DNA from: JBDWFY01 sp965275915
GTDB taxonomy: Bacteria; Pseudomonadota; Alphaproteobacteria; Rhizobiales; Stappiaceae
DNA length: 64,000 nt
Assembly (NCBI GenBank): GCA_965275915.1
Contig: CBDHYI010000006.1
Coordinates: 248,001 to 312,000, forward strand
Direction: 5' to 3'
Shown: one piece after another, positions 34,736 through 43,033 of the stretch
Position numbering within the stretch: position 1 is the stretch's first letter
How the letters are laid out: each line of letters begins with the position of its first letter
Notes under the pieces: model-generated
Database searches by the model: none
The model's input: only the letters and a program-made list of their open reading frames with translations
Told to the model about the DNA's origin: nothing
Made by a program: the position numbers and the translations under genes

Positions 34736-35182
34736 TCAGGTCTCCCACGTCAACGTGGTATTGAATTTGAAGGCTTCGTTCTGAGCAACCCGTTCGTTTT
34801 CAAACTCGACCAGAACATCACCCCTGACTTCCCAAGACCACCCATCATCTAAGTTTTGAATACTCAGCTTTCGCACATCACACCAGTTATGTGCCGAGCC
34901 GACATATATGGACGCTTCAGCATCAGGATAGTTGTTTGATTTCAGGTTGAGGCCGCCAATTCGTCTTTCGTGAGCGAGCTTCAGGTCGTACCAGTCGAAA
35001 ACCAACTCAGTTTTAACGGGCTGTTTTTCGTATTCGAGACCTGAGTCAAATGGCTTAAGCGGAATTTTGATGATATGGAACAGTGTTCTGGACAAGCCAA
35101 TATAGGCATTTTCAAACCAATGCGCTTTGATCGTTCCCGGAACTGCTGCGGTTCTATTTTGCAGGTCAATTTTGCCTAACAT
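34736..35182 (-). CDS. Hypothetical protein, 148 aa
   Basis: Not recognised. The product, MLGKIDLQNRTAAVPGTIKA, reads as a soluble beta-rich protein with many aromatic residues (HWFENAYIGL, VFDWYDLKLAHERRIGGLNLKSNNYPDAEASIYVG, DDGWSWEVRGDVLVEFENERVAQNEAFKFNTTLTWE). No signal peptide or membrane segment is seen. It stands alone between attR and the MBL-hydrolase gene, in sequence visibly richer in A+T than the neighbours, suggesting acquisition. The ribosome site is weak (GTGAAG). A 14-bp perfect palindrome GGCTGTATACAGCC lies downstream at 34621-34634. Confidence 0.6.
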   Translation of the reverse strand: MLGKIDLQNRTAAVPGTIKAHWFENAYIGLSRTLFHIIKIPLKPFDSGLEYEKQPVKTELVFDWYDLKLAHERRIGGLNLKSNNYPDAEASIYVGSAHNWCDVRKLSIQNLDDGWSWEVRGDVLVEFENERVAQNEAFKFNTTLTWET

Positions 35183-35310
35183 AGTACTTCACTTTTTCAA
35201 CCGCCCAATACTTTCCTTGTTGCCAAATAAGGGTAGGGCGGTCCCCTCTCCCATTTTCGTCAATGCAGATAATAACAATAAATAGAATAAAATTATTTAA
35301 ATTCATATAC

Positions 35311-36147
35311 TTATAATATTCTTTCTTGTGCTTCTATACTGAAAATCAATCCGTCATAAGCTGGCTCCATCCCGGCCGGCAGCTCTCCGCATAATGTCTG
35401 ATAGTCCATGTCGTTATGCATGTTCGTGATGATTGTCCGTTTTGGTCCGGCGCGCTTTGACCAGGCAACGGCATCTTCAAGCGAAAAATGGCTTGGGTGC
35501 GGAGTACGACGTAAGGCGTCAACGATCCAGACATCCAGATTGTCGAGCGCTGACAGGCTTTCACCCGGGATGCGTTTCACATCGGGCGTGTAAAGCACGT
35601 CTCCGATCCGAAACATCAGCGCCGTGATTTCGCCGTGTTCAACCAGATAGGGCATAAAGCGGATCATGCCCCCTGCCCCATGGATGACAATCGGCCTGCC
35701 TGCTTCAATATGATGTTCTTCGAGGATGGGCGGATAGTTCGAGCCCGGCGGTGAAACGAAACAATATTCAAACGCTTCATGTGCGCGCTTGGAGGTCGGT
35801 TCGTCCATATAGACCGGTACGCGCTGGCGCGTGGCAATCGCAATCTGGCGGAGGTCGTCTATGCCATGAAGGTGATCGGCGTGAGAATGGGTGTAAAGCA
35901 CGGCGTCAAGCGCGGCGACCTGGGTTCTGATCAGTTGCTCCCGTACATCCGGGCCAGTGTCGATCAGAACCGTCGTCGTTCCGTCAGGACCGTAGCGTCT
36001 GACCAACAGCGCGCATCTCAGGCGCCGGTTTTTCGGGTTGTCGGGATCACAGGCACCCCAGACATTGCCGATCCGCGGCACGCCGCCGGACGATCCGCAG
36101 CCCAGGATCGTGAATTGCAGACAGTTGCGCGCTTCATCCGCTGTCAT
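35311..36147 (-). CDS. MBL-fold metal-dependent hydrolase, PhnP/RNase Z-like
   Basis: A 278-aa metallo-beta-lactamase-fold protein. It opens LQFTILGCGSSGGVPRIG and has the metal-binding THSHADHLHGIDD motif, further ligand regions VIHGAGGMIRFMPYLVEHG and LDVWIVDALRRTPHPSHFSLEDAVAW. The GCGSSGGVP start is typical of the PhnP-like cyclic phosphodiesterase branch. Following tatD on the same strand with a 12-base gap is the standard rhizobial tmk-holB-metG-tatD-MBL order, so it is probably a housekeeping enzyme; its substrate is not established. Confidence 0.88.
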   Translation of the reverse strand: MTADEARNCLQFTILGCGSSGGVPRIGNVWGACDPDNPKNRRLRCALLVRRYGPDGTTTVLIDTGPDVREQLIRTQVAALDAVLYTHSHADHLHGIDDLRQIAIATRQRVPVYMDEPTSKRAHEAFEYCFVSPPGSNYPPILEEHHIEAGRPIVIHGAGGMIRFMPYLVEHGEITALMFRIGDVLYTPDVKRIPGESLSALDNLDVWIVDALRRTPHPSHFSLEDAVAWSKRAGPKRTIITNMHNDMDYQTLCGELPAGMEPAYDGLIFSIEAQERIL

Positions 36148-36159
36148 TCTGCATATCCG

Positions 36160-36957
36160 CTAACTGACACTGTCGGCGACGGGAGATGAAATTTTGGAAA
36201 ACAGCCGGAAGAAATTCTCGGTTGTCTGCTGCGCAATGTCTTCGAGCGATGTGCTCCGGGTTTCGGCCAGAACCTTGGCAGTGTTCACCACGTAGGCCGG
36301 TTCGTTGCGTCTGCCACGGTGCGGTGGCGGTGCAAGATAAGGCGCATCGGTCTCCACGAGCAGTCTGTCCGCCGGCAGATCGCGTGCGATCGAGCGAATT
36401 TCCTCCGAGTTCTTAAAGGTCAGGATGCCGGAAAAAGAGACATAGAGGCCCATCTCGATTCCACGCATTGCCAATTCACGGCCGGAGGAGAAGCAATGCA
36501 GAATCGCCTTGAAGGCCCCCTGCCCCATTTCTTCCTCAAGAATGCGGATCATGTCCGTATCGGCATCCCGTGCGTGGATGACGATCGGTAAACCACTTTC
36601 CCGCGCGGCCTTGATATGAGTGCGAAAACCCGTTTCCTGCGCATCTCTGGGCGATTTGTCGTAGAAGAAATCAAGGCCCGCTTCGCCGATCGCCACGACC
36701 TTGTTGTCTTCGGAAAGTTTCAGCAGATCATCGACCGTAATATCCAGCTCTTCGCCGGCGTTGTGGGGGTGGGTGCCGACCGAGCAAAAGACGTTCTCAT
36801 ATCGGTCCGCGATGGCTTTCACCTTGCCGAATTTTCTCACGCGGGTGCAGATGGTGACCATCAGATCGACACCGGCCTGTTTCGCATTGGCGATGATCTC
36901 GTCCCGCTCGCTGTCGAAGTCGGGAAAATCGAGATGGCAATGACTGTCAATCAGCAT
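36160..36957 (-). CDS. tatD: TatD-family metal-dependent deoxyribonuclease
   Basis: A 265-aa TIM-barrel hydrolase. The start at 36957 gives MLIDSHCHLDFPDFDSERDEI with the first metal motif HCHLD; other family blocks are VGTHPHNAGEE, VVAIGEAGLDFFYDKSPRD, PIVIHARDAD, ILHCFSSG and LLVETDAPYLAPPPHRGRRNEPAYV. The ORF extends 52 codons upstream into the metG end but that part does not match the family. The gap to metG is four bases. Confidence 0.95.
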   Translation of the reverse strand: MLIDSHCHLDFPDFDSERDEIIANAKQAGVDLMVTICTRVRKFGKVKAIADRYENVFCSVGTHPHNAGEELDITVDDLLKLSEDNKVVAIGEAGLDFFYDKSPRDAQETGFRTHIKAARESGLPIVIHARDADTDMIRILEEEMGQGAFKAILHCFSSGRELAMRGIEMGLYVSFSGILTFKNSEEIRSIARDLPADRLLVETDAPYLAPPPHRGRRNEPAYVVNTAKVLAETRSTSLEDIAQQTTENFFRLFSKISSPVADSVS

Positions 36958-36961
36958 TGGT

Positions 36962-38521
36962 CTAGGCCTCAGCCGCTTCTTCATCGACAAAGCGCGGGAA
37001 AACCGGTGTCGGTTTCGGCAGTCCCACGCCCGAGACCAGACGTCCCCCTGCCCCCAGCGAAGCAAAGGACCGCGCATCGGGCGCAACCGCAATCGCGTCC
37101 AGGAGTTTCGCACCTGATTGCGGCATAACGAATTGGGAGAGGATGGCGATCTGCCGGATAACCTCGGCGGTCACATAAAGGACAGTTCCCATCCGTTCCG
37201 GATCGGTTTTCTTAAGCGCCCAGGGCTCTTGAGCCGCAAAGTAGCGGTTCGCCTCAGCAACGACAGACCAGACTGTGGACAGCGCCAGGTGGATCGCCTG
37301 CGTCTCCATCGCCTTGCTGCACTGAGCGTGCATTGCATCAGCCTGCGCAAGAATAGCCTCATCCTCGACACTGAATGAACCCGGTTGAGGGACAATCCCG
37401 CCGACGTTCTTCGCGATCATCGACAGCGAACGTTGCGCGAGGTTGCCCAGGTCGTTGGCGAGATCGGCGTTGATGCGGTTGACGATCGCCTCATGACTGT
37501 AACTGCCGTCCTTGCCGAAAGGCACTTCTCTGAGGAAGAAATAACGAAGCTGATCAAGTCCATAGGTCTTAATCAGCGTTTGTGGGTCGACGACATTACC
37601 CACGGATTTGGACATCTTCTGCCCGCGATTGAACAGAAAACCGTGTGCAAACACACGCCTGGGCAGCGGGATACCCGCCGACATCAGAAAAGCCGGCCAA
37701 TAGACCGCGTGAAAGCGCACAATGTCTTTGCCTATAATATGAATGTCGGCGGGCCAGTAAGACCAGTTTTCTGCGTTCTCATCGGGAAATCCGACACCGG
37801 TTATATAGTTTGTCAGCGCATCCACCCAGACATACATCACATGTCCGTCGCTGTCCGGCACCTTGATGCCCCAGTCAAATGTCGTTCGCGAAATGGACAG
37901 GTCTTTCAGACCGCTTCTGACAAAGCTCGCGACTTCGTTGCGCCGCTCGTCCGGGCCGACAAACTCCGGCTGCTGTTCATAAAGGGCGAGCAAACGGTCC
38001 TGATAGGCCGACAAACGGAAAAAATAGCTTTCCTCTTCAACCCACTCCACCGGCGTGTCCTGCGGGCCATAACGGACCCCGTCGTCCCGCAATTCGGTTT
38101 CGTCTTCCTGATAGTAGGCCTCATCCCGGACAGAATACCAGCCAGAATATTTGTCTTTATAGATATCGCCGTTGGCCTCCATTCGCCGCCAGATTTCCTG
38201 GGATGCGATGTGGTGCCGCTCTTCGGATGTTCGGATGAAGTCGTCGTTTGAACAACCGAGCATCTCGACCATTTTCTTGAATTCGGCGCTGTTTCTATCG
38301 GCCAGTTCGCGCGCAGTCAGGCCATCTTTCTGCGCAGTCTGATACATTTTCTGGCCATGTTCGTCCGTTCCGGTCAGAAAGTAGACATCCCGGCCCTCAA
38401 GACGCATGAAGCGGGCGATAGCATCGGTTGCAATCGCCTCATAGGCGTGGCCGATATGCGGCGCTCCGTTGGGATAGGAAATCGCTGTCGTGATGTAAAA
38501 ACGCTCGGTATTATCTGTCAT
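36962..38521 (-). CDS. metG: Methionyl-tRNA synthetase
   Basis: Class I synthetase for tRNA-Met and initiator tRNA. The 519-aa product (MTDNTERFYITTAISYPNGAPHIGHAYEAIATD) has the HIGH motif as HIGH and the KMSKS motif as QKMSKSVGNVVDP. The short form lacks the C-terminal EMAP-like domain, and the connective peptide (around KYSGWYSVRDEAYYQEDE) lacks a four-cysteine zinc knuckle, the type 2 form usual in alphaproteobacteria. The start at 38521 is chosen over 38569, whose 16 extra residues do not fit the family. Confidence 0.96.
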   Translation of the reverse strand: MTDNTERFYITTAISYPNGAPHIGHAYEAIATDAIARFMRLEGRDVYFLTGTDEHGQKMYQTAQKDGLTARELADRNSAEFKKMVEMLGCSNDDFIRTSEERHHIASQEIWRRMEANGDIYKDKYSGWYSVRDEAYYQEDETELRDDGVRYGPQDTPVEWVEEESYFFRLSAYQDRLLALYEQQPEFVGPDERRNEVASFVRSGLKDLSISRTTFDWGIKVPDSDGHVMYVWVDALTNYITGVGFPDENAENWSYWPADIHIIGKDIVRFHAVYWPAFLMSAGIPLPRRVFAHGFLFNRGQKMSKSVGNVVDPQTLIKTYGLDQLRYFFLREVPFGKDGSYSHEAIVNRINADLANDLGNLAQRSLSMIAKNVGGIVPQPGSFSVEDEAILAQADAMHAQCSKAMETQAIHLALSTVWSVVAEANRYFAAQEPWALKKTDPERMGTVLYVTAEVIRQIAILSQFVMPQSGAKLLDAIAVAPDARSFASLGAGGRLVSGVGLPKPTPVFPRFVDEEAAEA

Positions 38522-38573
38522 GGCGATCTTTTTTGGCAAATTGCCTTTGGGTGCCTTTCGGCAGCTCATTGAA

Positions 38574-39674
38574 TTATCGGATTTCGTCTTTTACGCCCAT
38601 TGATCGCATGACGTCGGAAAAGTTTCTGAATGTGTCCAGAACAACCTGTTTTCGATCCAGATTGAGCGTTTCGGCGAGAGTCGTAGCCTGATCGGTCTTT
38701 TCCCATACATCGGCCCACCTGACAAGACGACGTGCGGCGATACCGTTTGCCGTGTCCCGACGGACGTTTGCAGCGATCCGGTCTCGTAATAAGTCCTTGA
38801 AAAGCTCATATATATCGTCCGCACCGCGCGCGCTGACTTTGTCCGCAAAGCTGTGCAGCTGTTTCACATCCAGCGCCGGCAACGCATCAGCAATCGCATC
38901 AAATTCCCGCGCAGTTTCAACACCGCCGTTTTCGAGCAGAAGCACGGCGCGGCGAACGCTGCCGCCGGACAACCGTATTGCATGATGGATATCTTGAGCG
39001 CTGTGACTGTCCGCCCGTCCCAGACTCTTCAGCGCTGCCGATAAATCGTCGTTGTCGAGCGGTTTCAGGTCGAGGCGCCGACAGCGGGAGCGGATCGTTG
39101 GCAGAAGGCGTCCCGGCGCATGAGACAGGATCAGGAAAATGGAGCGGTTCGGCGGTTCCTCCAGAACTTTCAAAAGCGCATTGGCGGCATTGGCATTCAT
39201 CTCATCGGCCGAGTCGACAATACAGATCCGCCAACCACGCCCTCCGGATGTTGTGCCGAAAAAGGAAACGGTCCGCCTGATTTCATCAACGGTCAGTTCG
39301 GTCTTGTAGCGTTTGGCGTTGTGATCCCACGGACGTTTCAGGTGCAGAATATTGATGTGGGCCTGGATTCTACCGCCGGCGCCCTTATCCCCTTCCGAAC
39401 CGGTTTCAAGGCTGCTTGCCGACTTGCATCCGGGCGAGAAGCGGTCCGGGAAAGCCTGGGAGAACCTTGCGAAACGAAATGCCAATGAGGCTTTTCCGAT
39501 ACCCTTCGGGCCACCGATAATCCAGGCATGGTGCATCCTTTCGGACCGGTAGGCATCCAGCAGATCCTGTTCGGCGGCAGCGTGACCGAACAACTCGGTT
39601 TGATCCTGCGGCAGAGGTAATCCCGGTAGACCGTCAAGATCCGGAATGGTTTCCGTTTTTGGTGACTTTGCCAT
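38574..39674 (-). CDS. holB: DNA polymerase III subunit delta prime
   Basis: A 366-aa clamp-loader subunit. AAA+ features are visible: a Walker A-like IIGGPKGIGKASLAFRFARF, a segment GGRGWRICIVDSADEMNANAANALLKVLEEPPNRSIFLILSHAPGRLLPTIRSRCRRLDL with Walker B-like, sensor 1 and SRC motifs. The ORF lacks the zinc-binding cysteines of E. coli delta prime in the usual spacing, as in other alphaproteobacterial forms. It is two bases from tmk, in the tmk-holB-metG-tatD unit. Confidence 0.93.
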   Translation of the reverse strand: MAKSPKTETIPDLDGLPGLPLPQDQTELFGHAAAEQDLLDAYRSERMHHAWIIGGPKGIGKASLAFRFARFSQAFPDRFSPGCKSASSLETGSEGDKGAGGRIQAHINILHLKRPWDHNAKRYKTELTVDEIRRTVSFFGTTSGGRGWRICIVDSADEMNANAANALLKVLEEPPNRSIFLILSHAPGRLLPTIRSRCRRLDLKPLDNDDLSAALKSLGRADSHSAQDIHHAIRLSGGSVRRAVLLLENGGVETAREFDAIADALPALDVKQLHSFADKVSARGADDIYELFKDLLRDRIAANVRRDTANGIAARRLVRWADVWEKTDQATTLAETLNLDRKQVVLDTFRNFSDVMRSMGVKDEIR

Positions 39675-39676
39675 CC

Positions 39677-40402
39677 TCAGACCGTGTCCGCGTTCTGCGG
39701 CTGTTGCAGCAGGCCTTCGACGACATTCCAGATCTGCTGCCCGACGCCGTCGATGCCCTGCAAGCCGTCAACAATCACACAGCGGCCGGGGTAGTTTTCA
39801 GCCAGCTTCAAAAACGCCTGACGGCGGCCTTCGTGAATGGCGAGCGTTTCCTTTTCAAAGCGATCCGGCTCACCGTTCTGGTCAGCGCTTTGCCGCTTGC
39901 GTGCTCTTTCAAGCCCCTTCTCGGCCGGGACATCGATGATGATCGTGAGATCCGGCATAAAGGTGCCGATTGAGACCAGCTCAAGCGCCTCAATAATCCT
40001 CGGATCCGCCCCACCCTCACCCTGATAGACCCGGGTTGAGTCAACAAACCGGTCGCAAAGGACCCACTTGCCCGATTTCAGGGCGGGTTTGATCGTTTGT
40101 TCAATATGATCTGCGCGCGCGGCGGCAAACAACATCGCCTCGGCCTCCGGTCCAAGCGATTCCGCCGCGCCGGACAGGATCACATGCCGGATCGCCTCTG
40201 CGCCGGGGGAGCCGCCGGGTTCCCGGGTGATGAGTGTTTCGACCCCCTCTGTTTCAAGCTTTTTGGAGAGTTGGGTGATTTGCGTGGACTTTCCCGCCCC
40301 CTCCCCCCCTTCGAAGGTAATGAAGCGGGGCTGGCGCAGTCCGGTACTTTGAACGGGTGCGTCCTGATGGGGCTGGCGCGGGTTCTCTTCGTTGATAATC
40401 AC
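39677..40402 (-). CDS. tmk: Thymidylate kinase
   Basis: Phosphorylates dTMP to dTDP. P-loop FITFEGGEGAGKSTQI, DR(Y/F) motif LCDRFVDSTRVYQGEGG and a C-terminal lid are present. I place the start at the GTG at 40402, which overlaps the upstream TGA (GTGA), a common coupling arrangement; a TTG at 40417 would add five residues. The N-terminal 25 residues before the P-loop domain are longer than usual, as in several rhizobial enzymes. Confidence 0.93.
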   Translation of the reverse strand: MIINEENPRQPHQDAPVQSTGLRQPRFITFEGGEGAGKSTQITQLSKKLETEGVETLITREPGGSPGAEAIRHVILSGAAESLGPEAEAMLFAAARADHIEQTIKPALKSGKWVLCDRFVDSTRVYQGEGGADPRIIEALELVSIGTFMPDLTIIIDVPAEKGLERARKRQSADQNGEPDRFEKETLAIHEGRRQAFLKLAENYPGRCVIVDGLQGIDGVGQQIWNVVEGLLQQPQNADTV

Positions 40403-41550
40403 AGCAGCCGGACCCAACCGAACAACAATTCAAACATGCCATCCTGGGCTCTCTGGCGCAGGCTGCCGACTTCGATATTCTCCCCCGCATACAGGGGGAT
40501 CTGTTGTGACAGAACCGGACCGTTCCAGACCCGAAGCTCTCCCATCGGATCTCCTGCTTTGATGGGGGCCCTCACCGGGCCGCGGTAGAATATTTTGGCC
40601 GAGAAACCACGCTTTTGTCCCTGGGGCACGGACAGTGTCACAGGACCGTCGCCGACAAGAGCGAGGCGCCCTTTTGTGCCACCGAAAACACTGGCATATC
40701 CGACGGTTTCACCCTCTTCGAAGAGAATGACCGTCTCGATATTGTTGAAGGCCCATTGCAATAGTTCGATGGTTTCATCTTTTCGGGCATCGGCATCTTT
40801 CAGCCCCGAAACGACAAGCACGATCCTCTTGCCGTTTGCCATGGCTGTTGCAACCACACTGTAGCCGGCATTTTCTTCAAAACCGGTCATCATCATGTCA
40901 ACGCCCTGGGTGCCGCCGATCAGGAAACCTTTGTTCAATTGACGTATTTTGTTCCAGGTAAAGGAGGGTTCCAGAAAGATTGCGTTATATTCCGGGAAGT
41001 TCCGGATCATGTAGGTCATCAGCCGTGCAATATCGCGGACGGTGCTTCTGTTATCCTGGTCCTCATAACCGGTAGCGTTCGCAAACCGCGATTTTGTCAT
41101 CCCGATGCTTGCCGCCAGATCATTCATTGTTTCAACGAACTTTTCCTCGCTGCCCGCCATGCCTTCGGCCAGAACCAGGGCGGCATCGTTCGCCGTCTGA
41201 ATGATCAGGCCCCGCAACAGATCTTCGACCGAGACGAGCGATCCGAGTTCCGCGAACATCGTTGTTCGTCCCTTCGGCGCGCCGCCGTTTCGCCAGGCAT
41301 ATTCGGAAACGGCAAAGCGGGTCTGCAGGTCCAGGTCCCCTTCCTGCAGTGCTTTGAACACCACCGCCAGCGTCATCAGCTTGGTCACCGACGCCGGATG
41401 AAACTGAACCTCCGGACTTTCCGCGCGCAGAACGGTTCCGGTATTATAATCAAGAAGATAGAGCTTCCGCTCGCTTTGGGCATGCCCCGGCGTGGACAAG
41501 CACAAGGCGCTGATGAGAATCAGAGCGATGACGTGCCACCTGTTTAGCAA
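40399..41550 (-). CDS. D-alanyl-D-alanine carboxypeptidase family protein (DacF-like) with altered motifs
   Basis: A 383-aa secreted penicillin-binding-protein-type protein with signal peptide MLNRWHVIALILISALCLST ending PGHA. The SxxK motif is intact (HPASVTKLM, Ser54 and Lys57). The second motif, normally SxN, reads T-A-N (119-121), and the third, normally KTG, reads Met-Thr-Gly (221-223) within GVDMMMTGFEENAGYS. The C-terminal PBP5-type beta domain is present. Loss of the KTG lysine would be expected to weaken carboxypeptidase activity, so it may have another role. The gene overlaps tmk by four bases. Confidence 0.85.
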   Translation of the reverse strand: MLNRWHVIALILISALCLSTPGHAQSERKLYLLDYNTGTVLRAESPEVQFHPASVTKLMTLAVVFKALQEGDLDLQTRFAVSEYAWRNGGAPKGRTTMFAELGSLVSVEDLLRGLIIQTANDAALVLAEGMAGSEEKFVETMNDLAASIGMTKSRFANATGYEDQDNRSTVRDIARLMTYMIRNFPEYNAIFLEPSFTWNKIRQLNKGFLIGGTQGVDMMMTGFEENAGYSVVATAMANGKRIVLVVSGLKDADARKDETIELLQWAFNNIETVILFEEGETVGYASVFGGTKGRLALVGDGPVTLSVPQGQKRGFSAKIFYRGPVRAPIKAGDPMGELRVWNGPVLSQQIPLYAGENIEVGSLRQRAQDGMFELLFGWVRLL

Positions 41551-41792
41551 GCGCTGCCTCCCAAAATCAAAGAAGCTTTATCCCGTATGCCGTGTTTCCT
41601 CAGGACGCCCTGTCAATGTCACAAAAACACCCAATCAGGAAACCGGCGCATCCGATTATTATAAGGGTTGTCAGATTTTCTAACAGCTAAATAGCTGCTT
41701 CTTATCTGTGCACGGACGGAAAGCGTCGATCTCACAGCGATTTGATCGTACATGGGACGAAACTTTGGGAAAAAAGTATGGCAACCGTCCGG

Positions 41793-42782
41793 TCAACGCT
41801 TCCTGGCCCAGCTCTTAAGCAGTGCCCTAAGCGTTATGCCTTTGTCGTTGCTGGCTTTTGCCAATGCGTGGGCAACCGCAACACGCTGCGCGCGCTTTTT
41901 TGGTTGTTCCGCAAAAGATGAACTCCAGACATATCGTGTGTCCGGTGCTGCTGACCCGCTCGGAGCCCCTGTCGGCAGATAGGCCGGCGGGGTCTGTCCT
42001 GGGACCTTGTCGGCATACCGATTGCCGTATGCGTCCCAATAAACCGGCCGTGCTCTGGGGATGGGAACCGGTCCCGTTATGATGCCGGCAAAGCGGGTGC
42101 CAGGAAGTGTTCCGCCCGGTGCGGGTGAGCCGGGAGTACGGTAGGTTGCCATCAATTGCCTGTGGTCGAGGCCATCCATGCGGGCGCGCCCCAAATACTC
42201 GACTTTGACCCTGGCAGTCCCATTTTGCCTGAAACCCAGAAGTGTCGCGGCTTTTTGCGAAACATCGACAATCCTCTTGCCGTGGAACGGTCCCCGGTCA
42301 TTGACGCGGACGACAAGAGAGGATCCGTTTTTGAGGTTTGTGACGCGGGCATAAGACGGCAGCGGCATGGTCGTATGCGCAGCCGAAAGGCCCTCCATGT
42401 CGAAGACCTCACCGTTGGCGGTCAGACGCCCGTGAAATGTCGGACCGTACCAGGACGACAAGCCGACTTCCTTATAATTCGGATCGTGTTTCGGATAGTA
42501 GCGCTTTCCGGCTATCGTGTAAGGTTTGCCGACAACGTAGCGCCCGCCGCCCTTGGGGACCGGCTCGCCGGGCTTCACCACGCGCGGGCTTCCCGCGACA
42601 CCGTACTTTTTGGGACTGAACTTCGATTTTGTATGTTTTGACCCGCCGGAACAGGCAACAAGCAACCCGCAGCACACAACAACGAAAAAGGGCCTTACGA
42701 AGGCGGAAAATTTAAAGACAGGAACAGCGCGAGCAAAAAAGTCACGCCCCCTGCCCTTCAGGGTACAGGCTTTACCAATCAT
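41793..42782 (-). CDS. rlpA: RlpA-like lipoprotein with double-psi beta-barrel
   Basis: A probable outer-membrane lipoprotein of 329 aa if started at the ATG at 42782 (MIGKACTLKGRGRDFFARAV). A long N-region precedes the hydrophobic core and lipobox (FVVVCCGLLVACSGG). The DPBB domain is recognised by VGLSSWYGPTFHGRLTANGEVFDMEGLSAAHTTMPLPSYARVTNLKNGSSLVVRVNDRGPFHGKRIVDVSQKAATLLG, with the Glu/Asp of the transglycosylase active site. No SPOR domain follows; the C-terminus is proline rich. Next to dacF-like and tmk, the normal rhizobial setting. Confidence 0.88.
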   Translation of the reverse strand: MIGKACTLKGRGRDFFARAVPVFKFSAFVRPFFVVVCCGLLVACSGGSKHTKSKFSPKKYGVAGSPRVVKPGEPVPKGGGRYVVGKPYTIAGKRYYPKHDPNYKEVGLSSWYGPTFHGRLTANGEVFDMEGLSAAHTTMPLPSYARVTNLKNGSSLVVRVNDRGPFHGKRIVDVSQKAATLLGFRQNGTARVKVEYLGRARMDGLDHRQLMATYRTPGSPAPGGTLPGTRFAGIITGPVPIPRARPVYWDAYGNRYADKVPGQTPPAYLPTGAPSGSAAPDTRYVWSSSFAEQPKKRAQRVAVAHALAKASNDKGITLRALLKSWARKR

Positions 42783-43033
42783 GCCAACATACTCAAACTC
42801 ATTGCCGGCTGTTGGACAAACACAGTAACCAATCCCCACGACCAAACAGCTTGGGCGTACGCACCCCGGGGACGAGTTAAAGATCCAACTTTATACAAAT
42901 GCGCATGAAATCCTTACCGTATTGTAAACTTTGTCCCCGGACTTCCAATTGACTGCAGATCCTTTAAAGGAGACGTCAGATTACCCATCGCCTGAACCGG
43001 TCTGATCAAGCCAACATAAGTGTGAGTACCATC

